Below, piece after piece: positions 41,734 to 50,834 of a DNA stretch of 64,000 nt. Under the pieces are notes generated by a model. The model did not search any database and had not been told where the DNA came from. It saw only the letters and a program-made list of their open reading frames with translations. The number at the start of each line of letters is the position of its first letter. The first letter of the stretch is position 1. The DNA is taken from contig NZ_FXUE01000002.1 of assembly GCF_900182935.1 (NCBI RefSeq), forward strand, positions 957,792 to 1,021,791. The letters are read 5' to 3'. The DNA comes from Fibrobacter sp. UWB10. GTDB taxonomy: Bacteria; Fibrobacterota; Fibrobacteria; Fibrobacterales; Fibrobacteraceae. Made by a program: the position numbers and the translations under genes.

Positions 41734-42999
41734 TTACACGTACAAGTAATCGTTCAACACAGGCTGCAGGCCTTCGCCCGAAATGTCGCTGTACATGGCG
41801 TTGAAGCTGCGGCCGTCGTTGATTTCAAACTGTTCGTCACCGCCTTCGCCGTCATCGTGACCGCTGTATTTGCTTTCGTGGTCGCCAATGCCAGTCGAAA
41901 CACCTGCCGACACCTTGGTCGCCGCAATTTTCACGATACCGTTGCGGAATTCCTTGCTTTCGCGGCTCGAAACCGTGATGCCCACATACGGCAAGAATAT
42001 ACGGTAGGCGCAAAGCACCTGGCAGAGTTCCTTTTCATGAACATCCAGCGGGTCGATCTTGTCGTTGTTGATGATGGGGCGGAGTCGCGGGCAGCTGAGG
42101 CTCATTTCGGCATGCGGATACTTCTTTTGTAAGTAATACACATGGAGCGCCGATGCGAGCGCGTCGCGGCGGAAATCCGAAAGGCCGAGGAGCGCGGAGA
42201 ATGCCACCCCGCGCATGCCTGCCATCAGGGCGCGTTCCTGCGAATCGAATCGGTACGGGAACACGCGCTTGTGACCCATCAGGTGAAGTTGTTCGAAACG
42301 AACCTTGTCGTAGGTTTCCTGGAAAACCGTCACGTAGTCCACGCCGCATTCGTGCAGGTAGCGGTATTCGTCCGTATTCACCGGATAAACTTCGATGCCT
42401 ACCATGCGGAAATACTTGCGGGCAAGCTTGCAGGCCTCGCCGATGTATTCCACGCTGCTTTTCGCGCGGCTCTCGCCCGTGAGAATCAGGATTTCTTCCA
42501 TGCCGCTGTCGGCAATCACCTTCATCTCGTGCTCGATCTGCTCCATGGTGAGCTGCATGCGCTTGATGTGGTTGTAGCAGTTGAACCCGCAATAGACGCA
42601 GTAGTTTTCGCAGTAGTTAGCAATATAGAGCGGAGTAAAGAAATAGACGTTGTTACCGAAATGCTTGCTGGTTTCGATTTTCGCCTTGGCCGCCATCTGT
42701 TCCAAATACGGAGCGGCAGCCGGCGACAGAAGCGCCTTAAAATCTTCGAGCGTGCAACGTTCATGTTCCAGAGCACGCTTTACATCTTTGCCGGTGTACT
42801 TGGAATAGTCGTAATTTTCCGATTCGGCGAGCACCTTGTCAGCAATGTCCGACTGGATAACTTCCATGCCGGGCAAATAGTCCATTATATTAGTGCGAGC
42901 ACTAGGGTCATTCTCGATGCGGTGCTTTTTGGCGAGCGCCCCTTCCGAGAGGTTGCCTGAATCAAACAAGTAATTATTGTCTTTTCTAGCGGTTTCCAT
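41734..42999 (-). CDS. thiH: 2-iminoacetate synthase
   Basis: 421 residues from ATG 42999; a TTG 18 nt upstream has no better ribosome site. Radical SAM enzyme that cleaves tyrosine to p-cresol and dehydroglycine for ThiG. The cluster cysteines are C130, C134 and C137 in CENYCVYCGF. LILTGESRAKSSVEYIGEAC, YPVNTDEYRYLHECGVDYVT and SCPRLRPI are typical. It is not beside thiSFG (8.7-10.3 kb). No TPP riboswitch is visible in its upstream region. That strains using ThiH live without oxygen fits the anaerobic genus. Confidence 0.94.
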   Translation of the reverse strand: METARKDNNYLFDSGNLSEGALAKKHRIENDPSARTNIMDYLPGMEVIQSDIADKVLAESENYDYSKYTGKDVKRALEHERCTLEDFKALLSPAAAPYLEQMAAKAKIETSKHFGNNVYFFTPLYIANYCENYCVYCGFNCYNHIKRMQLTMEQIEHEMKVIADSGMEEILILTGESRAKSSVEYIGEACKLARKYFRMVGIEVYPVNTDEYRYLHECGVDYVTVFQETYDKVRFEQLHLMGHKRVFPYRFDSQERALMAGMRGVAFSALLGLSDFRRDALASALHVYYLQKKYPHAEMSLSCPRLRPIINNDKIDPLDVHEKELCQVLCAYRIFLPYVGITVSSRESKEFRNGIVKIAATKVSAGVSTGIGDHESKYSGHDDGEGGDEQFEINDGRSFNAMYSDISGEGLQPVLNDYLYV

Positions 43000-43437
43000 T
43001 ATACAGTCACTAGTCAATAGTCTTTTTTCGCCGGAAAATATAGAAACTCTTTGTCTATAAAGCGAGATATCAGCTCATATTATAAAAACTGGCAAACGGC
43101 GACAAAAAAGCAAAGATTCCTTCGCAAAAGTGTGCAAATGAGAGTCGCAGCGGCAAGTTTACTTGCCGATATGACCGAATGCAGCCACGGACGCCGCAGG
43201 CGTCAACTCCGAGCTGGGGCCCCTCCCGCATATAAAAAAGCGTTTTTTACCCTCTAAAAGGGTGATTTCACTGAAAAAAACAAAAAATCTTTAGAAAAAC
43301 TTTTCTATATATACCCGCAAATTGCATTTTTGCCTGGGTCCTGTGACCAGATTCGCCAATTCCACTGGTGCAAGAGCAGAGAAACTCGGACAAAAACATG
43401 TAATGAAACAACAAACACAAAAAAAGGAATGGCTATA
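43000..43437. other. 438-nt spacer: hairpins and the rpsO leader
   Basis: Left part: thiH promoter region with CTATATTTTCC near 43031-43041. Middle: perfect hairpins GGCAAG-TTTA-CTTGCC (43151-43166) and GACGCC-GCA-GGCGTC (about 43190-43204), and ACCCT-CTAAA-AGGGT near 43250. Right: TATATA box near 43310 and an rpsO leader of about 125 nt with a stem CTGGGTC-CTGT-GACCAG (about 43331-43347). Ribosomal protein S15 often represses its own mRNA through a leader structure, so this may be the S15 site. A short reading frame at 43051-43257 is not credible. Confidence 0.5.
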
Positions 43438-43710
43438 ATGGCTACTATCACTAAAGAAAAGGCTGCAGAAATCACCGCTAAGTTCGGAGCAAACGAAAAG
43501 GACACCGGTAACGTCCGCGTTCAGATCGCTCTCCTCACCGAGAAGATCAAGAACCTCACCGAACATGCAAAGACCCACAAGAAGGACTTCCACTCCCTGC
43601 GCGGTCTGTCCATGATGGTTTCTAAGCGCAAGAACCTCCTCAAGTACTACGGCGAAAAGGACATTATCGCCCAGCGTGCCTTGATCAAGGAACTCGGTCT
43701 GCGCGGCTAA
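43438..43710 (+). CDS. rpsO: 30S ribosomal protein S15
   Basis: 90 residues from ATG 43438, preceded by AAAGGAATGGCTATA. S15 is the primary central-domain binder of 16S rRNA. LTEKIKNLTEHAKTHKKDFH, SLRGLSMMVSKRKNLLKYY is the classic S15 core. It has a leader of over 100 nt with a stem-loop. pnp follows 21 nt downstream, the conserved rpsO-pnp order. Confidence 0.96.
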   Translation: MATITKEKAAEITAKFGANEKDTGNVRVQIALLTEKIKNLTEHAKTHKKDFHSLRGLSMMVSKRKNLLKYYGEKDIIAQRALIKELGLRG

Positions 43711-43731
43711 TTCTTCAGACTGGAGAAATTT

Positions 43732-45978
43732 ATGTCTATTGACGCATACCATCAAAAATACGGCAAGATGCTCGACCCGAAGGAAGTGTCTGTTACGCTC
43801 CCCGACGGCCGTGTGATCACGTTTGAAACGGGCCGTATTGCCAAGCAGGCACGCGGTGCTGCAGTCGCCAAGATGGGCGATGCATTCGTGCTTTCCACTG
43901 TCTGCTACGGCGAAGAAAAAGAAGGTGATTTCTTCCCTCTCACTGTGGAATATCGCGAAAAGGCCTACGCCGCTGGTCGCCTCCCGGGCGGCTACAGCAA
44001 GCGCGAAGCCGGACGTCCCTCTGACGAAGAAACTCTTTCTGCCCGTATCATTGACCGCCCGATTCGCCCGATGTTCCCCGAGAACTTCACGCGCGAAGTC
44101 CAGGTGATTGTGCAGGTTCTTTCTGCTGACCGCAAGTTCGCACCCGATGTGCTCGGCGTGTCTGCAGCATCCCTCTCTATCGGTCTTTCTGAACTGCCCT
44201 TCGAACAGCAGGTTGCCGCCGTACGCGTGGCCGTGGTCGATGGTCAGAACATCGTGATGCCCACCTACGAACAGATGGCCTGCGCCGATCTGGACCTGGT
44301 GGTCGCCGGTACCGAAGATTCCGTCTGCATGGTGGAAGGCGGTGCCTACGAAGTGTCCGAAGACACGATGATCAACGCAATTCTCGCCGGTCACGAAGCT
44401 ATCAAGGCTATGTGCAAGGCCCAACAGGAACTGGTGGACCGCTGCGCTAAGCCCAAGATGGAACTCAAGCCGCAGCACGTTGGCGAAGCCCACGAAAAGC
44501 TTCTCGCCACGGTGAAGGAAGTGGTCTGGGACGAACTGAACAAGGACGTCCACTCCAACATGGTGAAGACCGACTTCTATCCAGCTATGGCAGACCTCTG
44601 CGCGAAGATGCTCGAAGACGAACGCATTCTCGCTATCATTGGCAAGGACGAAGAACAGGATCCTGCTCTTGTTGCAGACGCTAAGGCAATCTTCAGCGAC
44701 TACGAACGCACTGCCATGCGCGAAATGATCTTGAACGAAGACGTGCGCCTCGACGGCCGTACGACGACCGAAGTCCGCCCCATCGAAATCGAACTCGGCG
44801 TTCTCCCGAGCGCTCACGGTTCTGCGATTTTCCAGCGTGGCGAAACCCAGGGTCTCGTGGTCTGCACGCTCGGCTCCAAGGCCGACGAACAGCGCTACGA
44901 AAGCCTGCAGGGCGAAGGCTCCAAGAGCTACATGCTGCATTACAACTTCCCGCCGTACTGCGTGGGTGAATGCAAGCGCCTCGGCATGAGCCGCCGCGAA
45001 ATCGGTCACGGCCACTTGGCCGAACGTTCTCTCGCAGCAGTGCTCCCGCTGCCGGAAGACTTCCCGTACACCATCCGCGTGGTTTCCGAAATTCAGGAAT
45101 CCAACGGTTCTTCTTCCATGGCCTCTGTTTGCGGTGGCTGCCTCAGCTTGATGGACGCTGGCGTTCCTATCAAGGCTCCGGTTGCAGGTGTCGCCATGGG
45201 CCTCATCTCCGAAAAGGGTTCCGTCAAGGAAGGCGGCAAGATCAAGATCTTGACCGACATCACCGGTACGGAAGACCACCTCGGCGATATGGACTTCAAG
45301 GTGACAGGTACTGCCGAAGGTATCACAGCCTTCCAGATGGATATCAAGATCCGCGGCATTACGCCGGAACTCATGCGCGAAGCTCTGGAACAGGCACGCC
45401 AAGGCCGCCTGCATATCCTCGGCAAGATGGCTGAACTCGGCCTCGCCGCTCCGCGTCCGAAGGTTTCCGACAAGGCTCCGACCATGATCAAGATGCGCAT
45501 CCCGACCAACAAGATCCGTGACGTTATCGGTTCCGGTGGCTCCGTGATTAAGGGCATGCAGTCTCAGACTGGTTGCACCATCAACATCGATGACGATGGC
45601 AACATCGACATTGCTGCTCCGAGTGGCAAGGCCGCTGCAGTTTGCCGCCGCATGATCGAAGAACTCACTGCTGAACCCGAACCGGGCCGCAAGTACAAGG
45701 GCAAGGTGAAGACGATCCAGCCGTTTGGCGCATTCGTCGAAATCCTCCCGGGTCGCGATGGCTTGGTACACATCTCCGAACTTGCCGACCACCGTGTCGA
45801 AAAGGTCGAAGACGTTGTTCACGTTGGTGACGAAGTCGAAGTGCTCTGCCTCGGTGTTGACCCGAAGGGCAAGGTGAAGCTTTCCATGAAGGCTTTGCTC
45901 CCTCCGAAGCCCGCTGAAGCTCCGGCCGCCGAAGCACCTGCTGCTGAAGCTGCCCCGGAAGCCCCGGCTGAAGCCTAA
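43732..45978 (+). CDS. pnp: polynucleotide phosphorylase
   Basis: 748 residues. 3'-5' phosphorolytic exoribonuclease of mRNA decay. Two RNase PH domains are joined by a helical linker (RPSDEETLSARIIDRPIRPM in the first; GETQGLVVCTLGSKADEQRY and GHLAERSLAAVLP in the second). The KH motif is VIGSGGSVIKGMQSQTG and an S1 domain follows (GKVKTIQPFGAFVEILPGRD). It ends in an Ala/Glu/Pro tail of about 30 residues. Second gene after rpsO, with a clear terminator past the stop. Confidence 0.96.
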   Translation: MSIDAYHQKYGKMLDPKEVSVTLPDGRVITFETGRIAKQARGAAVAKMGDAFVLSTVCYGEEKEGDFFPLTVEYREKAYAAGRLPGGYSKREAGRPSDEETLSARIIDRPIRPMFPENFTREVQVIVQVLSADRKFAPDVLGVSAASLSIGLSELPFEQQVAAVRVAVVDGQNIVMPTYEQMACADLDLVVAGTEDSVCMVEGGAYEVSEDTMINAILAGHEAIKAMCKAQQELVDRCAKPKMELKPQHVGEAHEKLLATVKEVVWDELNKDVHSNMVKTDFYPAMADLCAKMLEDERILAIIGKDEEQDPALVADAKAIFSDYERTAMREMILNEDVRLDGRTTTEVRPIEIELGVLPSAHGSAIFQRGETQGLVVCTLGSKADEQRYESLQGEGSKSYMLHYNFPPYCVGECKRLGMSRREIGHGHLAERSLAAVLPLPEDFPYTIRVVSEIQESNGSSSMASVCGGCLSLMDAGVPIKAPVAGVAMGLISEKGSVKEGGKIKILTDITGTEDHLGDMDFKVTGTAEGITAFQMDIKIRGITPELMREALEQARQGRLHILGKMAELGLAAPRPKVSDKAPTMIKMRIPTNKIRDVIGSGGSVIKGMQSQTGCTINIDDDGNIDIAAPSGKAAAVCRRMIEELTAEPEPGRKYKGKVKTIQPFGAFVEILPGRDGLVHISELADHRVEKVEDVVHVGDEVEVLCLGVDPKGKVKLSMKALLPPKPAEAPAAEAPAAEAAPEAPAEA

Positions 45979-46006
45979 TTCAGAACAAATTCTGTAAGAC
46001 AAAAAG

Positions 46007-46044
46007 ACGCAGTCGTCAATCAAAAATTGGCGACTGTGTTTTTT
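46007..46044 (+). terminator. Rho-independent terminator of rpsO-pnp
   Basis: Arms ACGCAGTCGTCAAT and ATTGGCGACTGTGT pair over 14 bp (two G-U) around loop CAAAA, ending in a T-run (46037-46044). Confidence 0.9.
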
Positions 46045-46144
46045 ACACGCTTTTTAGACGGATTTGTAACAACGTTCCACTTCATGCCGCCATTATAATT
46101 TATATTTAAAGTGGTTTGCATGGTGTTTGAATAGATGGGAATCT

Positions 46145-47845
46145 ATGGTTGTTTTATATTTGACAATTTTAACGGTCGTAGCCGCGTTAAATTTCCTTTT
46201 GCAATATCGAATTAATTCGAAGCAAGGCGGCCCTTATCCGCTACTTTTTTTCTGTGTTTTTATTGCTTGTTTAGGGCACTTACTACTCGCCCGCTCAACA
46301 AATTTGGACCAAGCGATTCTTTCGAACAAGATGATTTATCTTGGTTCCATGTTCCTTCCGGTTCTTACTTTTAAAGCAAGCCTTTTTGTTTGTAAGATCA
46401 AGTTCCCGGCATGGAGCTACGACCTGCTCATGCTGATTGTTTTTGTCGTTCTAGGATTTTCCTTGACTGTCGGAAGCAACGACTTCTATTACAAATCGAT
46501 TAAATACATTCAAACAAATGGCGCAGGTAATTTTGTTGCCGAGTATGGTCTCGGACACGACATTTTCAACGCCTGCATGGTCGGTTTTGTCGTTATCAAC
46601 GTGAGCCTTATTGTTTACGCCTTCATTAAAAAGAAAAACGTTTCTTTCAAGAGCCTGACAGCCCTTTCTGCAATTGAAGCCGTTTCCATTCTTTCGTTCT
46701 TCGTTTCTCGATTTGTCGAAAGCGATACCATGGTCATGCCGGCGGTCTACGTGTTTGACCAATTCGCGCTCATGTACATTTGCTTTAGAGTTCAGCGCTA
46801 CGATATCGAACAAATTGTTTCGCAAATGCTTGAAACCCAGAATGTCAACAGCTATGTTCTTATTTCTTCGGACAACAAATTCCTTGGTTGCAACACTGTT
46901 GCCTATGACAATTTCCCAGCTCTTAGAAATTGCCGCATCGACCATACAACACAAGATAATTCCGAATTAAACCATCTGCTTCTTGCCTGGAACAAGGAAA
47001 TTTCTCAAGGCAAGGTTACAGCCGAAAAGAAACTTGAAAGCGACGGCAAATTCTATAAAGTGCTGTTACGTCAATTGCCTCTTTCTCGTTCCGCCAAAAT
47101 TCACCTGTTCAAAATCGAAGACGAAACCAGCATGCACAACTACATTAACATGTTGGGTTCCAACAACGTGCGTCTCGAAATGATGCTCAAGGAAAACGAC
47201 TCCCAGATTCGTTCGATTCAGGAACAGATGGTTGTGGGCATGGCGCATATGGTTGAAAACCGCGACAGCAACACGGGTAGCCATATTAAGCGCACGAGTA
47301 AGGCCGTTCAGATTTTAGTTGAATATTTGCGCAAAGACCCAACCCTTGGACAGTCGGAATTTTTCTACGACAGTTTGGTATCGGCAGCCCCGATGCATGA
47401 CATCGGTAAAATTGCTATTGACGACCGCATTCTAAGAAAGCCTGGTCGCTTTACGCCGCAGGAATACGCCGAAATGAAGGAACACCCCGAAAAGGGAGCC
47501 ATGATTGTCGAAAACCTGCTGACCTCGGTGGAATCTCCGGACTTTGTAAGAATTGCAAAGAACGTCGCCCGCTACCATCACGAGCGTTACGACGGTTTCG
47601 GTTACCCCAAGAAACTCAAGGGCACCGATATTCCGTTAGAAGCCCGCATTATGGCTATCGCCGACGTATACGACGCCTTGGTGAGTAAGCGTTGCTACAA
47701 GGCAGAAATGTCTTTTGGTGAAGCTTACGAAATCATTCTCGAAGGAATGGGTACGCAGTTCGACCCGTCACTCAAGGATTGCTTTATCGCTTGCCGTAAA
47801 AAACTTGAAGAATACTACAGCAGCTTGGGTGAAGACGAGGTGTAA
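46145..47845 (+). CDS. 7TM sensor HD-GYP cyclic-di-GMP phosphodiesterase
   Basis: 566 residues from ATG 46145 (TTG at 46127 possible). Residues about 1-225 carry seven membrane segments like the 7TM input region of some histidine kinases. About 230-335 could be a PAS-like domain. The HD-GYP domain spans about 365-555: GSHIKRTSKAVQ, MHDIGKIAIDD with the HD pair, HHERYDGFGYPKKLKGTDIP with the GYP motif, and IADVYDALVSKRCY. It should hydrolyse cyclic di-GMP in response to an unknown signal. A diguanylate cyclase lies at 54110. The next gene, ispG, starts 29 nt later. Confidence 0.9.
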   Translation: MVVLYLTILTVVAALNFLLQYRINSKQGGPYPLLFFCVFIACLGHLLLARSTNLDQAILSNKMIYLGSMFLPVLTFKASLFVCKIKFPAWSYDLLMLIVFVVLGFSLTVGSNDFYYKSIKYIQTNGAGNFVAEYGLGHDIFNACMVGFVVINVSLIVYAFIKKKNVSFKSLTALSAIEAVSILSFFVSRFVESDTMVMPAVYVFDQFALMYICFRVQRYDIEQIVSQMLETQNVNSYVLISSDNKFLGCNTVAYDNFPALRNCRIDHTTQDNSELNHLLLAWNKEISQGKVTAEKKLESDGKFYKVLLRQLPLSRSAKIHLFKIEDETSMHNYINMLGSNNVRLEMMLKENDSQIRSIQEQMVVGMAHMVENRDSNTGSHIKRTSKAVQILVEYLRKDPTLGQSEFFYDSLVSAAPMHDIGKIAIDDRILRKPGRFTPQEYAEMKEHPEKGAMIVENLLTSVESPDFVRIAKNVARYHHERYDGFGYPKKLKGTDIPLEARIMAIADVYDALVSKRCYKAEMSFGEAYEIILEGMGTQFDPSLKDCFIACRKKLEEYYSSLGEDEV

Positions 47846-47861
47846 AACGATGAAAATTTGC

Positions 47862-47869
47862 TATCTTTG
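47862..47869 (+). promoter_or_regulatory. TATCTTTG box next to the ispG start
   Basis: TATCTTTG fits TAnnTTTG and ends 5 nt (GGCAC) before the ispG ATG; there is no ribosome site in between. Another candidate leaderless start. Confidence 0.4.
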
Positions 47870-47874
47870 GGCAC

Positions 47875-49614
47875 ATGACAAAGTTTAGCGAATTCCCGTA
47901 TGTAGCCGACCGCTTTAACGCAGTCCGCAGGGAAACTGTACAAGTTCGCGTTGGCGACGCACTTATCGGGGGCAATGCCCCCATTTTAGTTCAGTCCATG
48001 ACCACCACCAAGCCTAAGGACGTCGAACGTACCGTGGCTGAAACGTTGGCACTTGCCAAGGTGGGTTGCGGACTCGTCCGTATTACCGCTCCGACATTTG
48101 CAGACGCACAAGGTCTTGAAGAAGTCATGAAGCAGGTGCGTGCAGCCGGTTGCAAGGTTCCGGTTTCTGCCGACATCCACTTCCAGCCCAAGGCCGCTTT
48201 CGAAGCACTCAAATGGGTCGAAAAGGTCCGCATCAATCCGGGTAACTTTGTCGACACAGGCATTTTGACGCTTGACCAGCAGACGGACAAGACTTTTGAA
48301 GAAGGCAAGGAAAAGGTTGCCGAAGCCTTTACGCCATTCGTGCAAGAAGCCAAGCGCCTCGGCCGCGCCATTCGTATTGGCGTAAACCACGGTTCCCTTG
48401 CCGCCCGTATGATTTACCGCTACGGCGACACCGTCGAAGGCATGGTGGAAAGCGCCATGGAATACTTGGCCGTGTGCGAAGCCGAACATTTTGATCAGGT
48501 TGTTTTGAGCCTCAAGAGCAGTAACCCGCGCGTGGCCATTGCCGCCTACCGCATGCTCGCCGCCCGCATTAAGCAAGAAGGTTTCAAGCCCTACCCGTTC
48601 CACGTGGGGGTGACCGAAGCGGGCGCGGGTGCCGACGGACGACTGAAGTCGGCCGCGGGCATCGGCGCACTGTTGCTTGACGGTCTTGCCGACACTATCC
48701 GCGTATCGCTCACCGAAGATCCGGTGGCCGAAGTCCCGGTGGCACAGGAACTCATTAAGGCATGCGCACTCCCGACAAAGCCGGTGAGCTACGCAGTGCC
48801 GGTTCTTGAAAAAGACCCGTACCATTACGAACGCCGCGAGACCGAAGTTGTGAAGGTGTCGGGCGTAGAAATCGGTGGTTCTAACCCGGTGAAGGTCGGC
48901 GTGAAGGCCGATGCAATTGCACTCACGGGCGAACGCCGCAATGCAGAATTTGCACTCCCCAACTTGAACGAAAAGCCGATTGTGGAATTCAAGGACGCCA
49001 TGGATATCGCGGGCTTTGCCCAGAATCCGGCAGCGGTACCGGCAGGTTCCGTGTTCTGCTACACGGGAGCCGAAATGGTTTCCGGCGTGCGCGCCCTTGC
49101 TGCTGCACTCGATGCAGCAGGTCGCAAAGACCCGATTTTGCTTTACGCCAAGATTAGCGACAACGAACGAGAAACGCTCCGCGTTTCCGCCGACATCGGA
49201 AGCCTCGTGACCGATGGTCTTGGCGACGCCGTCGTGATCAACGGTTACAAGGGCGCCAAAGAAAGCGTTCTTCTCGCCTTCGATATTCTGCAGGCCGCAT
49301 ACTGCCGCCGCAGCAAGACGAACTTTATCAGCTGCCCGAGCTGCGGCCGCACCCTCTATGACATTCAGCAAGTCATGGGCAAGATCAAGGCTCGTTTCGG
49401 ACATCTCTCTGACATTTCCATCGGTATCATGGGCTGTATCGTGAACGGCCCGGGCGAAATGGCAGACGCCGACTTCGGCTACGTAGGTGGCGGCCCCGGC
49501 CGCATCACGCTTTTTGAAGGCAAGACCGCAGTCAAGAAGAACATCCCCGAAGAAGACGCCATCGAAGAATTGGTGAATTTGATTAAGGAACGCGGTCGCT
49601 GGGTCGAACCGTAA
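47875..49614 (+). CDS. ispG: HMBPP synthase, long three-domain form
   Basis: 579 residues, against about 370 for E. coli. Iron-sulfur enzyme of the MEP pathway that converts methylerythritol cyclodiphosphate to HMBPP. The N-terminal TIM barrel has ILVQSMTTTKPKDVERTV and VRINPGNFVD. A central insert of about 200 residues (roughly 290-480) is the extra domain known from Bacteroidota, Chlamydiae and plants. The C-terminal cluster domain has CPSCGRTLYD and GIMGCIVNGPGEMADADFGY. Serine biosynthesis gene serA follows after 41 nt. Confidence 0.95.
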   Translation: MTKFSEFPYVADRFNAVRRETVQVRVGDALIGGNAPILVQSMTTTKPKDVERTVAETLALAKVGCGLVRITAPTFADAQGLEEVMKQVRAAGCKVPVSADIHFQPKAAFEALKWVEKVRINPGNFVDTGILTLDQQTDKTFEEGKEKVAEAFTPFVQEAKRLGRAIRIGVNHGSLAARMIYRYGDTVEGMVESAMEYLAVCEAEHFDQVVLSLKSSNPRVAIAAYRMLAARIKQEGFKPYPFHVGVTEAGAGADGRLKSAAGIGALLLDGLADTIRVSLTEDPVAEVPVAQELIKACALPTKPVSYAVPVLEKDPYHYERRETEVVKVSGVEIGGSNPVKVGVKADAIALTGERRNAEFALPNLNEKPIVEFKDAMDIAGFAQNPAAVPAGSVFCYTGAEMVSGVRALAAALDAAGRKDPILLYAKISDNERETLRVSADIGSLVTDGLGDAVVINGYKGAKESVLLAFDILQAAYCRRSKTNFISCPSCGRTLYDIQQVMGKIKARFGHLSDISIGIMGCIVNGPGEMADADFGYVGGGPGRITLFEGKTAVKKNIPEEDAIEELVNLIKERGRWVEP

Positions 49615-49655
49615 CGCTCCCTCAAAAGTTTTAACATTAAACAAAGGATAATACA

Positions 49656-50822
49656 ATGGCAACTATTAAGACGATGAACAACATTTCCAAGAAAGGCCTG
49701 AGCCTGTTTGGCTCGTTCTATCAGGTTTCCGACTCCGTCGAAAAACCCGATGCCATCTTGGTGCGTTCCGCCCAGGTTGATACTGACAACTTTGACGGCC
49801 TGCTGGCTGTCGCCCGCGCCGGCGCTGGCGTGAACAACATCACCATCGACAAGGCTTCCGCAAAGGGCATCTGCGTGTTCAATACTCCGGGTGCAAATGC
49901 CAACGCCGTTGCCGAACTCGTGATGACCGTGCTCGGCATGGCCGTCCGTAACGTAGACAAGGCAGCCGCTTGGGTCAAGGGTCTCGACACAAACGATCCG
50001 GACCTCGCTAAGACCGTTGAAAGCGGTAAGAAGAAGTTTGCCGGCATGGAACTCGCCGGTAAGACACTCGGCGTCATCGGCCTCGGCAAGATTGGCGTGC
50101 TCGTTGCCAACTATGCCCGTTGGAAGAACATGCGCGTGCTCGCTTACGAACCGTATCCGAACGCCGCCAACATGCACGAACTTTCCAACAAGGTTGAAAT
50201 TGCCGACCTCGACACCGTGATCGCCAACTCCGACTTCCTCACCGTGCACGTTCCGTTCATCAAGGGCGTGACCGAAAACTTGCTCAACCGCAAGAACCTC
50301 GCCGGCTTCAAGGGCAGCTACATCCTGAACTTCGCCCGCGGCGGTATCGTGGAAATGGCTCCGGTCAACGAAATGCTCGCTTCCGGTTCTCTCCAGGGCT
50401 ACCTCTGCGACTTCCCGGATGCAGACCTCATCAAGAACGACAAGGTGACTTGCTTCCCGCACCTCGGTGCTTCCACTGAAGAAGCTGAAGAAAACTGCGC
50501 TGTGATGGCTGTCGAAGAATTGAAGGACTACATCGAATATGGTTGCGTCCGCAATTCCGTGAACTTCCCGGCCCTCGTCGATCACCCGCATTCCGGCGTC
50601 AAGAGCCGCGTCGTGGTCATCAACCAGGACGTTCCGAACATGATTTCTGAAATCACGAAGGTGTTCGGTGCCGAAGGCATCAACATTGCATCTTTCAGCA
50701 ACAAGAGCAATGGCAAGATCGGCTACAACCTCGTTGACGTGGAAAGCAAGGTCGATGACTCTATCGTCGAAAAGCTCTCCAAGCTCGACAAGGTCATCAA
50801 GGTTAGAGTCATCCACTTCTAA
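49656..50822 (+). CDS. serA: D-3-phosphoglycerate dehydrogenase with ACT domain
   Basis: 388 residues. Oxidises 3-phosphoglycerate in serine synthesis. The NAD-binding motif is LGVIGLGKIGVLVANYARWK. The active-site region includes LNFARGGIVEMAPVNE with catalytic Arg, and FPHLGASTEEAEENC with catalytic His and Glu. Residues about 315-388 form an ACT domain (VVINQDVPNMISEITKVFGA) that normally binds serine for feedback control. ATG with AAAGGATAATACA before it. Convergent with the acyl-CoA ligase gene with a 12-nt gap. Confidence 0.94.
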   Translation: MATIKTMNNISKKGLSLFGSFYQVSDSVEKPDAILVRSAQVDTDNFDGLLAVARAGAGVNNITIDKASAKGICVFNTPGANANAVAELVMTVLGMAVRNVDKAAAWVKGLDTNDPDLAKTVESGKKKFAGMELAGKTLGVIGLGKIGVLVANYARWKNMRVLAYEPYPNAANMHELSNKVEIADLDTVIANSDFLTVHVPFIKGVTENLLNRKNLAGFKGSYILNFARGGIVEMAPVNEMLASGSLQGYLCDFPDADLIKNDKVTCFPHLGASTEEAEENCAVMAVEELKDYIEYGCVRNSVNFPALVDHPHSGVKSRVVVINQDVPNMISEITKVFGAEGINIASFSNKSNGKIGYNLVDVESKVDDSIVEKLSKLDKVIKVRVIHF

Positions 50823-50834
50823 GATTATTAAGGC

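Noticed and set aside
41734..43437. TPP riboswitch upstream of thiH
   Set aside because: I looked for the CTGAGA core and its partner on the minus strand of 43000-43437 and did not find them.
43291..46023. Long minus-strand open frame opposite rpsO-pnp
   Set aside because: Shadow of codon bias in pnp; His/Val-rich translation with no family pattern. The same holds for long frames opposite mdh, argH, glyS, ispG, GH43 and GH74.
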